Positions 30,068-38,125 are shown, numbered from the stretch's first letter. The stretch is 64,000 bases of DNA from Sphingomonas aracearum (GCF_003345355.1 NZ_QQNB01000001.1:1178001-1242000); one strand, 5' to 3'. Translations and numbers: made by a program. The notes: generated from the letters alone by a model not told the origin.

Positions 30068-30598
30068 TTGGCGGACGCGCCCGGCTTTCCCGACGGAATC
30101 GGCGACGATCATGCCGCGCGCGACCCGGTGCTGCGCCGCCATGCCAGCATCGTCTCGCTGCTGGTGTTCGGGGGATTGCTGCTGGCGGCCCTGCTCGGCA
30201 CCTTCGGCGGCGGGCGCTCTCCGGTGCGCACCGCGCAAGCGGCTGCGGCAACGCTCACCGTCGCCACGCCCCGCACCTTGCGCAACGGCGTGTTCTTCGA
30301 AACGCGGGTCACGGTGACGGCGAGGCGCGACATCGCCAGGCTGGTGCTTGCACTGCCGCCGTCGCTGTGGCGCGACATCACCGTCAACTCGCAGGTGCCG
30401 CAAGCCAGCGAGGAGAAGTTCGAGAACGGCCGCTTCGCCTTCGACTATGGCCCGCTGAAAGCCGGCGAGAGCCTGGACGTGAAGATCGACGGCCAGATCA
30501 ACCCGCCCCTGTTCGGCGGCACCTCGGGCACGATCGCCGTGCTGGACGACAAGGCGGAGCTCGTCTCGCTGCCGGTCACGATGAAGGTCCTGCCCTGA
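30068..30598 (+). CDS. Membrane-anchored hypothetical protein
   Basis: Not recognised. 176 residues from a TTG three bases after the upstream stop. One transmembrane helix (SIVSLLVFGGLLLAALLGTF, about residues 28-47) is followed by an extracytoplasmic beta-rich domain (LTVATPRTLRNGVFFETRVTV; GPLKAGESLDVKIDGQI). The tail domain has the look of an immunoglobulin-like or DUF11-like adhesion fold. The stop overlaps the next start by one base (TGATG), so it is co-translated with the DUF421 protein and may be its partner. Confidence 0.7.
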   Translation: MADAPGFPDGIGDDHAARDPVLRRHASIVSLLVFGGLLLAALLGTFGGGRSPVRTAQAAAATLTVATPRTLRNGVFFETRVTVTARRDIARLVLALPPSLWRDITVNSQVPQASEEKFENGRFAFDYGPLKAGESLDVKIDGQINPPLFGGTSGTIAVLDDKAELVSLPVTMKVLP

Positions 30599-31086
30599 TG
30601 GACATCGTGCTGCGCGCCACGGCGATGTTCGCGGTCGTGTTCGTGGTGCTGCGGCTGCTCGGCAAGCGCGAGCTGGGGCAGATGACGCCGTTCGAGGTGG
30701 TCAGCCTGGTGGTGATCGGCGACCTCATCCAGCAGGGCATCACGCACAACGATTTCAGCGTCACCGGCGCGATGCTGGCGATCTGCACCTTTGCTTTCTG
30801 GAGCGTCGCGCTCGGCTGGCTCGCCTACCTCTTCCCGCGCCTGCAGAAGGGATTGCAGGGCAGCCCCCGCGTCATCATCCGCGATGGCCGCTTGCTCGAA
30901 GACAATCTCCGCCGCGACCGCATGACGCGCAGCGAGGTGGAGTCGGAAATGCGGCTCGCGGGCATCGGCTCGATGCGCGATGTCGCCTGGGCGATCCTGG
31001 AGCCGCAGGGCAAGATCAGCTTCATCAAGCGCGACAGGGATGCGGAGCCGGCCCGGCAGGAGGATAATGACGGGCCGACGGGGTAA
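30598..31086 (+). CDS. DUF421 (YetF-family) membrane protein
   Basis: 162 residues. Two or three transmembrane helices lead into a small cytosolic domain. Family marks are RLLGKRELGQMTPFEVV near residue 19 and VVIGDLIQQGIT, then the C-terminal PRVIIRDGRLLEDNLRRDRM and AWAILEPQGKISFIKR. YetF-type proteins have no firmly known biochemistry. Start overlaps the preceding stop (TGATG). The last residues are an acidic, low-complexity tail, after which a palindromic repeat pair begins. Confidence 0.88.
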   Translation: MDIVLRATAMFAVVFVVLRLLGKRELGQMTPFEVVSLVVIGDLIQQGITHNDFSVTGAMLAICTFAFWSVALGWLAYLFPRLQKGLQGSPRVIIRDGRLLEDNLRRDRMTRSEVESEMRLAGIGSMRDVAWAILEPQGKISFIKRDRDAEPARQEDNDGPTG

Positions 31087-31120
31087 GGCAGCGGCGGTTC
31101 AGGGAACCACAACGCTGTCT

Positions 31121-31224
31121 GCTCCCCCGCCAGGGCCGGGTCCCGGTCGGCGAACGCCGCTGGAAGGAACGGCGCGCCCGTCACTTCGGCTTCCGCAACT
31201 GGACCCCGGCCTTCGCGGGGGAAC
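31121..31224. repeat. Inverted pair of REP-like palindromes (family A)
   Basis: Left arm GCTCCCCCGCCAGGGCCGGG (from 31121) and right arm AACTGGACCCCGGCCTTCGC (from 31197) face each other across a 49-base spacer in a convergent gap. The right arm is almost identical to that at 54996-55023. The inner ends of both pairs read roughly AACTGG/CCAGTT. Degenerate on the left. Confidence 0.6.
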
Positions 31225-31233
31225 CGAGCGCCC

Positions 31234-32343
31234 TTATCGCCGCGGATCGATCAGGAACTTCTCGCCCGTGGCCCGCCGCGCATAGCGTTGCAGCACCTCG
31301 GGGCGCAGCGCATCGGTGAGCCCGATCGTCTCGGTATAGCCGCTGGCGAAGGTGGTGGTCAGCTCCGCCATCACCCGCTCGCGCATGCGCTGCGCCCGCG
31401 CCGGGTCGGCGGCGAGGAACGGGGTCAGCAGGAAGCCGCTCACGCTCCAGGCGAAGCCGGCATTGGCGGCCAGTTCGGTGGGCCGGAGGTCGAGCCGGCC
31501 ATAGATATAGACCTGCTTGTGCGCGGTGGAGCCATAACGGCTGAACGCCTGTCCGGCGCTCGCCGCCTGCTCCATGGCGCCGAGGATGCGCCCGGCGAGC
31601 GGCCCGCCGCCCACCGCATCGAACGCCAGCGTCGCGCCGGTTGCCGCCAGCGCCTCCACCAGCGCGCGGCCGAAGCCTTCCGCGGTGCTGTCCAGCACAT
31701 GGGCGGCGCCCTGGTCCTTGAGCAGGCGCACCTGCTCGGCCGAACGCACGATGTTCACCAGCGGCACGCCGTCGGCCAGGCAGATGCGGTTGAGCATCTG
31801 CCCGAGGTTGGAGGCCGCGGCGGTATGCACCAGCGCCTTGTGGCCTTCCGCCCGCATCACCTCGACCATGCCGAGCGCGGTCATCGGGTTCACCGTGGCC
31901 GACGCGCCCTGTTCGGCGGAAACACCGTCCGGCAGCACCATGGCCTCGCGCGCGCGCGCCGCGCGGTGGGTGGCGTACATCGAGCCCCCGGCCAGCGCGA
32001 CGGTCTTGCCGAGCAGCGCCTGCGCCTCCGGCCCGGCCTGCACCACGACGCCCGCGCCCTCATTGCCCACTGGCATGGACTGGCCGGTCCGCGCGGCAAG
32101 CGCGCCCATCCGCTGCGGCGGGATCGGGAAAACCAGCGCATCGCCCTCCTGCCGCGCGTCGGCCGGATCGACCGGACCCAGCAGCAGGCCGAGGTCGGAC
32201 GGATTGATCGGGGTCGCGGCGATCTCCACCACGATGCCGTCGCCAGTGGGAGGCGACAGCTCCTGCTCCGCCAGCGACAGCCGCAAGCTGCCGTCCTCCG
32301 TCACTTCGGTACGCAGCTGCTTGGCGATGATCGTGTCGGCCAT
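31234..32343 (-). CDS. Zinc-type alcohol dehydrogenase-like (MDR) oxidoreductase
   Basis: A 369-residue medium-chain dehydrogenase/reductase. GroES-like N-terminal half (PINPSDLGLLLG, VGNEGAGVVVQAG) and a Rossmann half (LVHTAAASNLGQMLNRICL, VLDSTAEGF, LAFDAVGGG). The cysteine ligands of true zinc enzymes are missing, so this is probably an NAD(P)H-dependent quinone- or enoyl-reductase-like member. Start set at ATG 32343 because GGAGG lies nine bases before it; for the in-frame ATG at 32352 the same GGAGG would touch the start codon. Substrate unknown. Confidence 0.85.
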   Translation of the reverse strand: MADTIIAKQLRTEVTEDGSLRLSLAEQELSPPTGDGIVVEIAATPINPSDLGLLLGPVDPADARQEGDALVFPIPPQRMGALAARTGQSMPVGNEGAGVVVQAGPEAQALLGKTVALAGGSMYATHRAARAREAMVLPDGVSAEQGASATVNPMTALGMVEVMRAEGHKALVHTAAASNLGQMLNRICLADGVPLVNIVRSAEQVRLLKDQGAAHVLDSTAEGFGRALVEALAATGATLAFDAVGGGPLAGRILGAMEQAASAGQAFSRYGSTAHKQVYIYGRLDLRPTELAANAGFAWSVSGFLLTPFLAADPARAQRMRERVMAELTTTFASGYTETIGLTDALRPEVLQRYARRATGEKFLIDPRR

Positions 32344-32544
32344 CCGGGGCATCCTCCATCTGTTTGGAAGAACGGGTACGCTGCCGAAGCACCGTTGCCA
32401 AGGGCTGGGGTATTTCCCGTCGTGTGAGAGCGCCAGCTCCTCTGGACCCCGGCGGCGATGGGCGCCGGCCGCAAGCCCGCACGCGCCTCCCCGTTGCCGA
32501 CGTGCAAGGTTCCGCCTCGCGTTCCCAGGAAGGAGAGAAGAGGT

Positions 32545-32918
32545 GGGGAGCTTCTGTTGCCCGGCGCTCCCCGTGCCGCTGGAATCCCCTTCTGTTGCCC
32601 GGTGGGGTCCGAACCGCGCTATCTTGGAGTAACCTTAGGCCGTGAGGCCCTCAGTTACGCCGCAATCGCGAGTGCTTCGTTATCGTTGGCACTTGTGTGA
32701 TGGGCCGTCACGGTGGTCCCATTCCGAACGAAAGACGGCGCCTTTCAATACACGTCGATCCTAGTTCGGCCCCATCATGGAAGCTGAGGCATCGTCCCCA
32801 CGCGTGAAGCGTGGCGCCGAGCGCCTCAGCTCGGATGGTGGAGCCGCCGGGTACCGCCCCCGGGTCCGCTGCATCTATTCTACGCCATGGTTTATCGTCA
32901 TAGCCGGCGAACCGGCGG
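32545..32918 (-). ncRNA. ssrA: Two-piece (permuted) tmRNA
   Basis: Ribosome-rescue RNA in the circularly permuted form known from alphaproteobacteria. The acceptor piece comes first and ends in CTCCACCA (CCA at 32838-32836). The coding piece begins GGGGCCGAAC at 32773. Its first seven bases pair with CGGCTCC (32846-32840), giving the acceptor stem with one G-U. The intervening segment (32835-32774) is closed by AGCTGAGGC/GCCTCAGCT. The tag frame 32690-32655 reads ANDNEALAIAA then TAA. Two hairpins with the same CCGGGCAACAGAA loop close the 3' part. A TATATC box at 32928-32923 may be the -10. Outer ends are approximate. This fills the ~660-base gap between the two flanking protein genes. Confidence 0.93.
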
Positions 32919-33017
32919 AACCGATATAGGCGCTCTCGCCTTTGTCGGGAAGACCCCGCAGCGAAATCGCCGAACGGCCTTTCGCTTGCCACAAATCAAG
33001 TCCAGGGCGGCCCGATC

Positions 33018-33449
33018 ATGTTGACCCAGCGTTCCCGGTACGCGCTTCGCGCCATGCTTTTCCTTGCCGAGCAGCCCGCCGCCACGGCGCCGGTGCCGAT
33101 GAACCGCATCGCGCAGGAAGCCAACGTGCCCCGCAAGTTCCTGGAGCTGATCCTCGCCGACCTGCGCGAGGCCGGGTTCCTGAACTCCACCCGCGGCAAA
33201 TCGGGTGGCTATCGCCTGGCCCGGCCGACGCACCTCATCTCGCTGGGCGAGATCATCCGCGTGATCGAGGGGCCGCTCGCGCTCGTTCCCTGCGTCAGCC
33301 GCACCGCCTATCGCCCGTGCGGCGATTGCAAGAGCGAGGCGGATTGCGCGATCCGCCACGCGATGATGCGCGTGCGCGACGAAACCGCACGCATCCTCGA
33401 CGGCACCAGCCTGGCGGACGCCACCGCCGAGGAACTGGCGGTCGCCTGA
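33018..33449 (+). CDS. Rrf2-family transcriptional regulator
   Basis: 143 residues. An N-terminal winged helix (RYALRAMLFLAEQ; VPRKFLELILADLREAGFL; RGKSGGYRLARP) precedes a cysteine set C-x10-CGDC-x5-C in residues 90-115, the arrangement used to bind an iron-sulfur cluster in IscR and related sensors. It therefore probably senses Fe-S status or redox stress. No isc or suf genes are adjacent. It lies just upstream of the ssrA promoter on the other strand and ends three bases from mscL, convergent. Confidence 0.9.
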   Translation: MLTQRSRYALRAMLFLAEQPAATAPVPMNRIAQEANVPRKFLELILADLREAGFLNSTRGKSGGYRLARPTHLISLGEIIRVIEGPLALVPCVSRTAYRPCGDCKSEADCAIRHAMMRVRDETARILDGTSLADATAEELAVA

Positions 33450-33452
33450 CCT

Positions 33453-33926
33453 TCAGGCCCGAGGACGGGCCTTCAGCTCGTCGCGGATCTCACGCAGCAG
33501 GGCGATCTCCACCGGTTCTGGCGCCGGCGGCACCGCCGCTTCCTCCTCGCGCCGCAGCCGCGCCGCCTCGCGCTCGATCAAGGCCGCGGCCTTGTTCACC
33601 GCGCGCAGGATCATGAAGATGATGAAGGCGACGATCAGGAAGTTGACCAGCTGCGTGACGAACGCGCCGTAGCCAAGCAGCGGCACGCCCGCCTTCTTCA
33701 GCGCGGCATAATCGGTCAGCGAGCCGCCATAGTTCGCCGGCACCGGCCCCAGCGCCACGAAATAGCTGGAAAAATCGAGCCCGCCGAAGATCTTGCCGAT
33801 GATCGGCATCAGCACGTCGTCGGTCAGCGAGGTCACGATCTTGCCGAACGCCGCGCCGATGATCACGGCCACGGCCAGGTCCAGCACGTTGCCGCGCATG
33901 ATGAACGCCTTGAACTCCTTCAGCAT
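33453..33926 (-). CDS. mscL: Large-conductance mechanosensitive channel
   Basis: Homopentameric inner-membrane channel that releases solutes on osmotic downshock. 157 residues, slightly longer than E. coli MscL (136). The N-terminus [20 protein letters not shown] and the first helix [21 protein letters not shown] match strongly; the second helix is [19 protein letters not shown]. The extra length is a Pro/Ala-rich insertion before the C-terminal helix bundle ([25 protein letters not shown]). Single gene. Confidence 0.95.
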   Translation of the reverse strand: MLKEFKAFIMRGNVLDLAVAVIIGAAFGKIVTSLTDDVLMPIIGKIFGGLDFSSYFVALGPVPANYGGSLTDYAALKKAGVPLLGYGAFVTQLVNFLIVAFIIFMILRAVNKAAALIEREAARLRREEEAAVPPAPEPVEIALLREIRDELKARPRA

Positions 33927-34036
33927 CGCTTTCGTGTCCTCCTGTTGCTGATCCAGGTTATCCTCACGATTGCCTCTTCGCTAGGGCCCGCAACCGTCCT
34001 ATATGGATGACACAGGCCATTCGGAGACCCGAGCAC

Positions 34037-34618
34037 ATGTCGTCGTTCCGCCCCGTCGTTGTCGTTGCGCTTGCCGCCACCCTGACCGGCTGCGGCATCA
34101 ACAGCATCCCCACGGCCGAGGAAAATGCCAAGGCGCGCTGGGCCGACGTCCAGAACCAGTATCAGCGCCGCGCGGACCTCATCCCCAATCTCGTCTCCAC
34201 GGTGAAGGCGGCGGGCGCACAGGAGAAGTCGATCCTGGTCGAGGTGACCCAGGCGCGGGCCGGCGCGAACCGCATCCAGGTGACGGGCGAGCAGCTCACC
34301 GATCCGGCGAAGGTCGCCGAGTTCCAGCGCGCGCAGAACGCGGTCACCCTGTCGCTCCAGCGGCTGCAGGAAGCCTATCCGGAGCTGAAGAGCCAGGGCA
34401 ACTACACTACGCTGATGAGCCAGCTGGAAGGCACCGAGAACCGCATCACGATCGCCCGCAACGATTACAACAGCGCCGTGCAGGCCTATAACACGCAGAT
34501 CCGCACCTTCCCCAACGCGATCGGCGCCAAGATCTTCTATGGCGCCAAGCCGATGGTGCCGTTCCAGGCGACGACGCCCGGCGCCGACACCGCGCCCAAG
34601 GTGGATTTCGGGGGCTGA
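34037..34618 (+). CDS. LemA-family lipoprotein
   Basis: 193 residues starting at MSSFRPVVVV, with a lipobox ending LTGC (about Cys18). The rest is helical with the LemA core NQYQRRADLIPNLVSTVK and ENRITIARNDYNSAVQAYN. The ATG at 34037 is preceded by GGAGA at a fair distance; the in-frame ATG at 34007 would put ten polar residues before the signal. LemA usually sits with TPM-domain genes, as here: the next two genes carry TPM domains, and the role is thought to be in envelope biology, without a proven biochemistry. Confidence 0.9.
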   Translation: MSSFRPVVVVALAATLTGCGINSIPTAEENAKARWADVQNQYQRRADLIPNLVSTVKAAGAQEKSILVEVTQARAGANRIQVTGEQLTDPAKVAEFQRAQNAVTLSLQRLQEAYPELKSQGNYTTLMSQLEGTENRITIARNDYNSAVQAYNTQIRTFPNAIGAKIFYGAKPMVPFQATTPGADTAPKVDFGG

Positions 34619-34635
34619 CCCGATGACGCTCCCCT

Positions 34636-34731
34636 CCCCGGCGAAAGCTGGGGTCCGGTCGCAGTCGGCGGAGGACCGGAAGACCGCCGTTCGCTCCACC
34701 CGTCATGCCGGACCCGTTCCGGCATCCACGG
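34636..34731. repeat. Palindromes of families A and B before a TPM-domain gene
   Basis: A family-A hairpin CCCCGGCGAAAGCTGGGG (34636-34653) and a family-B unit GTCATGCCGG to CCACGG (34702-34731, arms GCCGGA/TCCGGC) lie between lemA and the signal peptide of the next gene. Both are inside an open frame that continues into that gene, so translation of the repeat is possible from ATG 34623. Confidence 0.6.
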
Positions 34732-34757
34732 TTCCGCACAGGTTTCTGCCGGGGACG

Positions 34758-35645
34758 GTGCGCGAGTGGCTGGCCGCTTTCCTCAGCGCGCTTGCCGCCC
34801 TGTTTCTCCTCGCCGGCCCGGCCGCGGCGCAGACCTTTCCCAAGTTCACCGGCCTGGTCGTGGACGACGCCGGCGTGCTGCCGGAGGCCACCAGGGCGGA
34901 CCTCACTGCCAAGCTCGAAGCCTTGCAGAAGGACACCAACCGCCAGCTCGTGGTCGCCACCATCCGGGACACGCAAGGCTATCCGCTGGACGAATATGGC
35001 TACAAGCTCGGCCGCGCCTGGGGCGTAGGCCTGAAGGACGTGAACAACGGCGCGATCCTGTTCGTCGCGCCCAACAACCCGGCCGGCCAGCGCGGGCCGC
35101 GGATCGAGGTCGGCTACGGGCTCGAACCGATCCTCACCGACGCGCTGACCAGCGTGGTCATCCGCCAGCAGATGCTGCCCCGGCTGAAACAAAACAACGA
35201 CGTTCCCGGCGCGCTCACTGCCGGCACGGACGCGCTGATCCAGCAGCTGCGCGCCTCGCCGGACGAGGCCAAGGCCCGCACCGACGCGGCGGTCGCCGAG
35301 TTCAACAAGACGCACCAGCGATCCCGCCAGGGCGCGAGCGGTGGCGGCATCCCGCTCGGCCTGGTGTTCTTCGGCATGGTCTTCCTGTTCCTCGTGCTCG
35401 GCCTTGCGCGGCGCGGCAGCGGCGGCGGGCGGCGCTATCGCGGCGATGGCGGCAGCGGCTTGAGCCAGGTGATCCTCTGGTCCGTCGCCAACGAGATCGG
35501 CCGCAACGCCTCGCACGGCGGTGGCTGGGGCAGTGGCGGCGGTGGCGGCTGGGGCGGCGGCAGCGACGGCGGCTGGGGCGGCGGCGGTTTCACCGGCGGC
35601 GGTGGCGGCTCGTTTGGAGGCGGCGGCGCCTCGGGGGACTGGTGA
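34758..35645 (+). CDS. TPM-domain (YgcG-like) membrane protein
   Basis: From GTG 34758 the product is 295 residues. It has a signal peptide (REWLAAFLSALAALFLLAGP to AAAQ), a TPM domain (FTGLVVDDAGVLP; NRQLVVATIRDTQGYPLDEYG; GRAWGVG; VGYGLEP), a transmembrane helix (GLVFFGMVFLFLVLGLA) and a C-terminal tail of Gly, Trp and Ser repeats. Such glycine-rich tails are common in this family. An alternative ATG at 34623 adds 45 residues encoded by the dispersed palindromes; they have no family resemblance, so the later start is preferred, though its binding site is weak. Follows lemA and overlaps the next gene by one base. Confidence 0.85.
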   Translation: MREWLAAFLSALAALFLLAGPAAAQTFPKFTGLVVDDAGVLPEATRADLTAKLEALQKDTNRQLVVATIRDTQGYPLDEYGYKLGRAWGVGLKDVNNGAILFVAPNNPAGQRGPRIEVGYGLEPILTDALTSVVIRQQMLPRLKQNNDVPGALTAGTDALIQQLRASPDEAKARTDAAVAEFNKTHQRSRQGASGGGIPLGLVFFGMVFLFLVLGLARRGSGGGRRYRGDGGSGLSQVILWSVANEIGRNASHGGGWGSGGGGGWGGGSDGGWGGGGFTGGGGGSFGGGGASGDW

Positions 35646-36316
35646 TGCGCCTGTCGGCCGAGGACCATGCCCGCGTCACCGCCGCGGTGGCGGAAGCGGA
35701 ACTGACCACCGCGGGCGAGATCGTCACCGTGGTCGCGCGACGGTCCGACAGATACCACGACGTTGCCGCGCATTACGGCCTGCTCGCCAGCCTCTTCGTG
35801 CTCGCCTTGCTGTCGGTGTGGCCGGGCATTGCGGAGGCCGCGCTGGCGCCGCTCCACGACGAATGGGCGGAGGGCTATGACCTGCGCGCGCTGTTCACCG
35901 TCGCGCTGGTGCTGTCCGCGCTGGCCTGGCTCCTGGTGCGCCTGCTGCTCAACGCCCTGCCCTTGCGCCTTGCGCTCACCCCGCGCGCCACCAAGGCGCG
36001 CCGCGTTCGCGCCCGCGCGCTGGACCTGTTCCGCACCGCTGCGGAAAAGCGCACGGTGGGCGGCACGGGCGTGCTCCTCTACCTCAGCCTGGACGAGCAT
36101 CGCGCCGAGCTGATCGCGGACGAGAGCATCCACTCCAAGGTCGCGCCGGAAATCTGGGGCGCAGCGATGGCGGCGCTGGTCGCCGAGGTGAAGCAGGGCC
36201 GGCCGGGTGCCGGCATGGCCGAGGCGGTACGCCAGATCGGGCTGGTCCTGGCCGAGCATTTCCCGCGCGCCGACGACGACCGCAACGAACTTCCGGACAG
36301 GCTGATAGAATTATGA
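35645..36316 (+). CDS. TPM-domain membrane protein
   Basis: 223 residues. The N-terminal part (RLSAEDHARVTAAVAEAELT, then GEIVTVVARRSDRY) begins a TPM-type fold, interrupted by two transmembrane helices (LLASLFVLALLSVWPGIAEA; LFTVALVLSALAWLLVRLLL). The TPM strands then resume (LDLFRTAAEKRTVGGTGVLLYLSL and VAPEIWGAAMAALVAEVK). Start overlaps the preceding stop as TGATG. With LemA and the glycine-tailed TPM protein it forms a set seen together in many proteobacteria. The stop overlaps the NUDIX gene start by four bases. Confidence 0.87.
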   Translation: MRLSAEDHARVTAAVAEAELTTAGEIVTVVARRSDRYHDVAAHYGLLASLFVLALLSVWPGIAEAALAPLHDEWAEGYDLRALFTVALVLSALAWLLVRLLLNALPLRLALTPRATKARRVRARALDLFRTAAEKRTVGGTGVLLYLSLDEHRAELIADESIHSKVAPEIWGAAMAALVAEVKQGRPGAGMAEAVRQIGLVLAEHFPRADDDRNELPDRLIEL

Positions 36317-36828
36317 CCGACACGCCCGAACCCGTGTGGGAAGGCAAGTATCTCAAGGTCCTGAAGCAGGGCACCTGGGAATATGCCGGCCGCACGCGCG
36401 GCATCCAGGCGGCGGCGATCATCGCCATCCACCAGGGCCAGCTGATCCTGATCGACCAGTTCCGCGTGCCGCTGGGCCGGCGTACGCTGGAGCTGCCGGC
36501 GGGGCTGGTCGGCGACGAGACGGAGGGCGAAAGCGTCGAAGCCTCCGCGGCGCGCGAACTGGAGGAGGAAACCGGCTACCGCGCGGAGCGGATCGAGCAG
36601 CTCGGCTTCTTTCACGCCTCGCCCGGGATGGTCAGCGAGGGCTTCACGCTGGTCCGCGCCCATGGCCTCACCCGGACCGGCGATGGCGGCGGGGTGGAGG
36701 GCGAGGGCATCACCGTCCACCACGTGCTGCTGGCCGAGATCCCCGCCTATATCGAGGCGCGCCGCGCCGAGGGCATGGCGATCGACGTCAAGCTGCTGCT
36801 GTTCCTGAGCTCGACGTTTCTGGACTGA
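36313..36828 (+). CDS. NUDIX hydrolase, ADP-ribose pyrophosphatase-like
   Basis: 171 residues. The NUDIX box runs from about residue 70: GDETEGE, then SVEASAARELEEETGY, with the REx2EE core RELEEE. The preceding strand LILIDQFRVPLGRRTLELPAG and the downstream FFHASPGMVSEGFTLV match the ADP-ribose/ADP-sugar diphosphatase group. It hydrolyses nucleoside diphosphates linked to another moiety; ADP-ribose is the likely but unproven substrate. Start overlaps the TPM gene stop (ATGA). Last gene of the lemA run. Confidence 0.9.
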   Translation: MTDTPEPVWEGKYLKVLKQGTWEYAGRTRGIQAAAIIAIHQGQLILIDQFRVPLGRRTLELPAGLVGDETEGESVEASAARELEEETGYRAERIEQLGFFHASPGMVSEGFTLVRAHGLTRTGDGGGVEGEGITVHHVLLAEIPAYIEARRAEGMAIDVKLLLFLSSTFLD

Positions 36829-36865
36829 GTCCGCGCCTCCACGGCGAACAACAGCGCCCGCTCGT

Positions 36866-36931
36866 GCTCCCGCGAAGGCGGGAGCCCAGGGCCGCAATCG
36901 CGGCGTCCGCAACCGCGGCTCCCGCCTTCTC
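36866..36931. repeat. REP-like palindrome with degenerate partner (family A)
   Basis: Hairpin GCTCCCGC-gaag-GCGGGAGC (36866-36885) and a worn inverted partner near GGCTCCCGCCTTCTCG (36916-36931) in the convergent gap between the NUDIX gene and kdgK. No U tract follows, so a terminator role is not supported by sequence alone. Confidence 0.55.
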
Positions 36932-36963
36932 GTCTACGATACCGGTGCGCCTCGACAACGGCC

Positions 36964-37971
36964 TCAGCGCCGCACGTCCAGCCCGCCGGCCAGATAGGCA
37001 TCGATGTCCGCCTGCCGGAACAGCGCCGCATCGCCCGGCAGCGAGTGCTTGAGCACCGTCACCGCCAGGCCGGTGCGCGCCGCATCCTCGATGCCGCCGC
37101 CCGAACGCAGCGCATGCAGCACGCCCGCGGCAAAGGCGTCGCCGCCGCCGATCCGGTCGACAATGCCGGCGATCTCCACCTCCGCCGTCTGCGCGACCGC
37201 TTCGCGCGTCTCGACGCGGGCGGACAGGCGGTGCAGGTCGACATGCTCCACATGGCGCGCGGTGGAGGCCATGACCTGAAGCTTCGGAAAGGCCGCGAAC
37301 GCCGCCTCCGCCGCTTCGCGCCGCCGTTCCTCGCCGTCGCTGGAAAAGGTGCGGCCGAGCAGCAGGGCGACATCCTGGTGGTTGCCGAACATCAGGTCGG
37401 CATGGGCGACGATGCCCGACAGGATGCCGCGCGGATCGCTGTCCCAGCGTTCCCACAGCTTGCCGCGCCAGTTGCCGTCGAACGAAACCGCGATCCCGCG
37501 CGCGGACGCCGCCTCCACCGCCGCCAGGGCGCTGCGAGCGGGCACCGGGCCGAGCGCCGGCGTGATGCCCGACAGGTGGAGCCGGTCGACACCGCTCAGC
37601 AGCGTGTCCCAGTCCCATGCCTCCACCGGAGCCTCGGCGAAGGCGGAGTGGGCGCGGTCGTAGATCACTTCCGTTGCGCGCATCCCGGCGCCGGAGGTGA
37701 CGAAATAGAGCCCCATCCGCTCGCCGGCGAGCTGGATCGCCGACGTGTCCACGCCATGCCCGCGCAAGGTGGTGACCGCCGCGCGGCCCAGGTCATTGTC
37801 CGGCACGCGCGTGGCGAAACCCACGGCGTGGCCCAGCCGTGCGAGCTGTGTCGCGACGTTCGCCTCTGCCCCGGCAACCCACACGTCCAGCTTGGGCGTC
37901 TGCAGGAGCAGCTCGCGCCCCGGCGGCGAGAGCCGCAGCATGATTTCGCCGAACGCCAGGAACTTGGGCAT
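36964..37971 (-). CDS. kdgK: 2-keto-3-deoxygluconate kinase
   Basis: PfkB-family sugar kinase that makes 2-keto-3-deoxy-6-phosphogluconate (KDPG) from KDG, feeding the Entner-Doudoroff aldolase. 335 residues from MPKFLAFGEIMLRLS, preceded by AAGGGGA. PfkB marks are GGAEANVATQLARLG-like GAEANVATQLARLG near residue 34 and the C-terminal active-site GGGDAFAAGVL, with the catalytic Asp. It is last in uxaC-kduI-kduD-kdgK. The KDPG aldolase gene is not in the window. The 167-base gap to kduD is filled by palindromic repeats. Confidence 0.92.
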   Translation of the reverse strand: MPKFLAFGEIMLRLSPPGRELLLQTPKLDVWVAGAEANVATQLARLGHAVGFATRVPDNDLGRAAVTTLRGHGVDTSAIQLAGERMGLYFVTSGAGMRATEVIYDRAHSAFAEAPVEAWDWDTLLSGVDRLHLSGITPALGPVPARSALAAVEAASARGIAVSFDGNWRGKLWERWDSDPRGILSGIVAHADLMFGNHQDVALLLGRTFSSDGEERRREAAEAAFAAFPKLQVMASTARHVEHVDLHRLSARVETREAVAQTAEVEIAGIVDRIGGGDAFAAGVLHALRSGGGIEDAARTGLAVTVLKHSLPGDAALFRQADIDAYLAGGLDVRR

Positions 37972-37989
37972 CGTGTTTCCCCTTCTTGA

Positions 37990-38125
37990 TCCTCCGCGGC
38001 GATGCCGGGGAGGGGGACCGCCGCGCCTCGGCGCGGGGGTGGAGGGGCAATGCCGCAAGCGGGACGGCCGTGGCAACGCCCCTCCACCAGCCTATGGCTG
38101 GTCCCTTCCCCATCCAAGATGGGGA
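37990..38125. repeat. Inverted repeats inside the kduD-kdgK gap
   Basis: GGTGGAGGGGC (38038-38048) pairs with GCCCCTCCACC (38078-38088), 29 bases apart. Adjoining smaller palindromes are CCGCGCCTCGGCGCGG (38020-38035) and CCAGCCTATGGCTGG (38087-38101, imperfect centre), then TCCCCATCCAAGATGGGGA (38107-38125). They lie inside what should be one transcript. Confidence 0.6.

Noticed and set aside
32301..32992. Several small frames in the gap between the alcohol-dehydrogenase-like gene and the Rrf2 gene
   Set aside because: They overlap the tmRNA, have no protein resemblance, and some are antisense to it.
35520..35640. GGCGGC repeats that could be a microsatellite
   Set aside because: They encode the Gly-rich tail of the TPM protein in frame, common in that family.
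36866..36931. Hairpin as a terminator of the NUDIX operon
   Set aside because: No U tract on either side and it matches a dispersed repeat family, so it is listed as a repeat.
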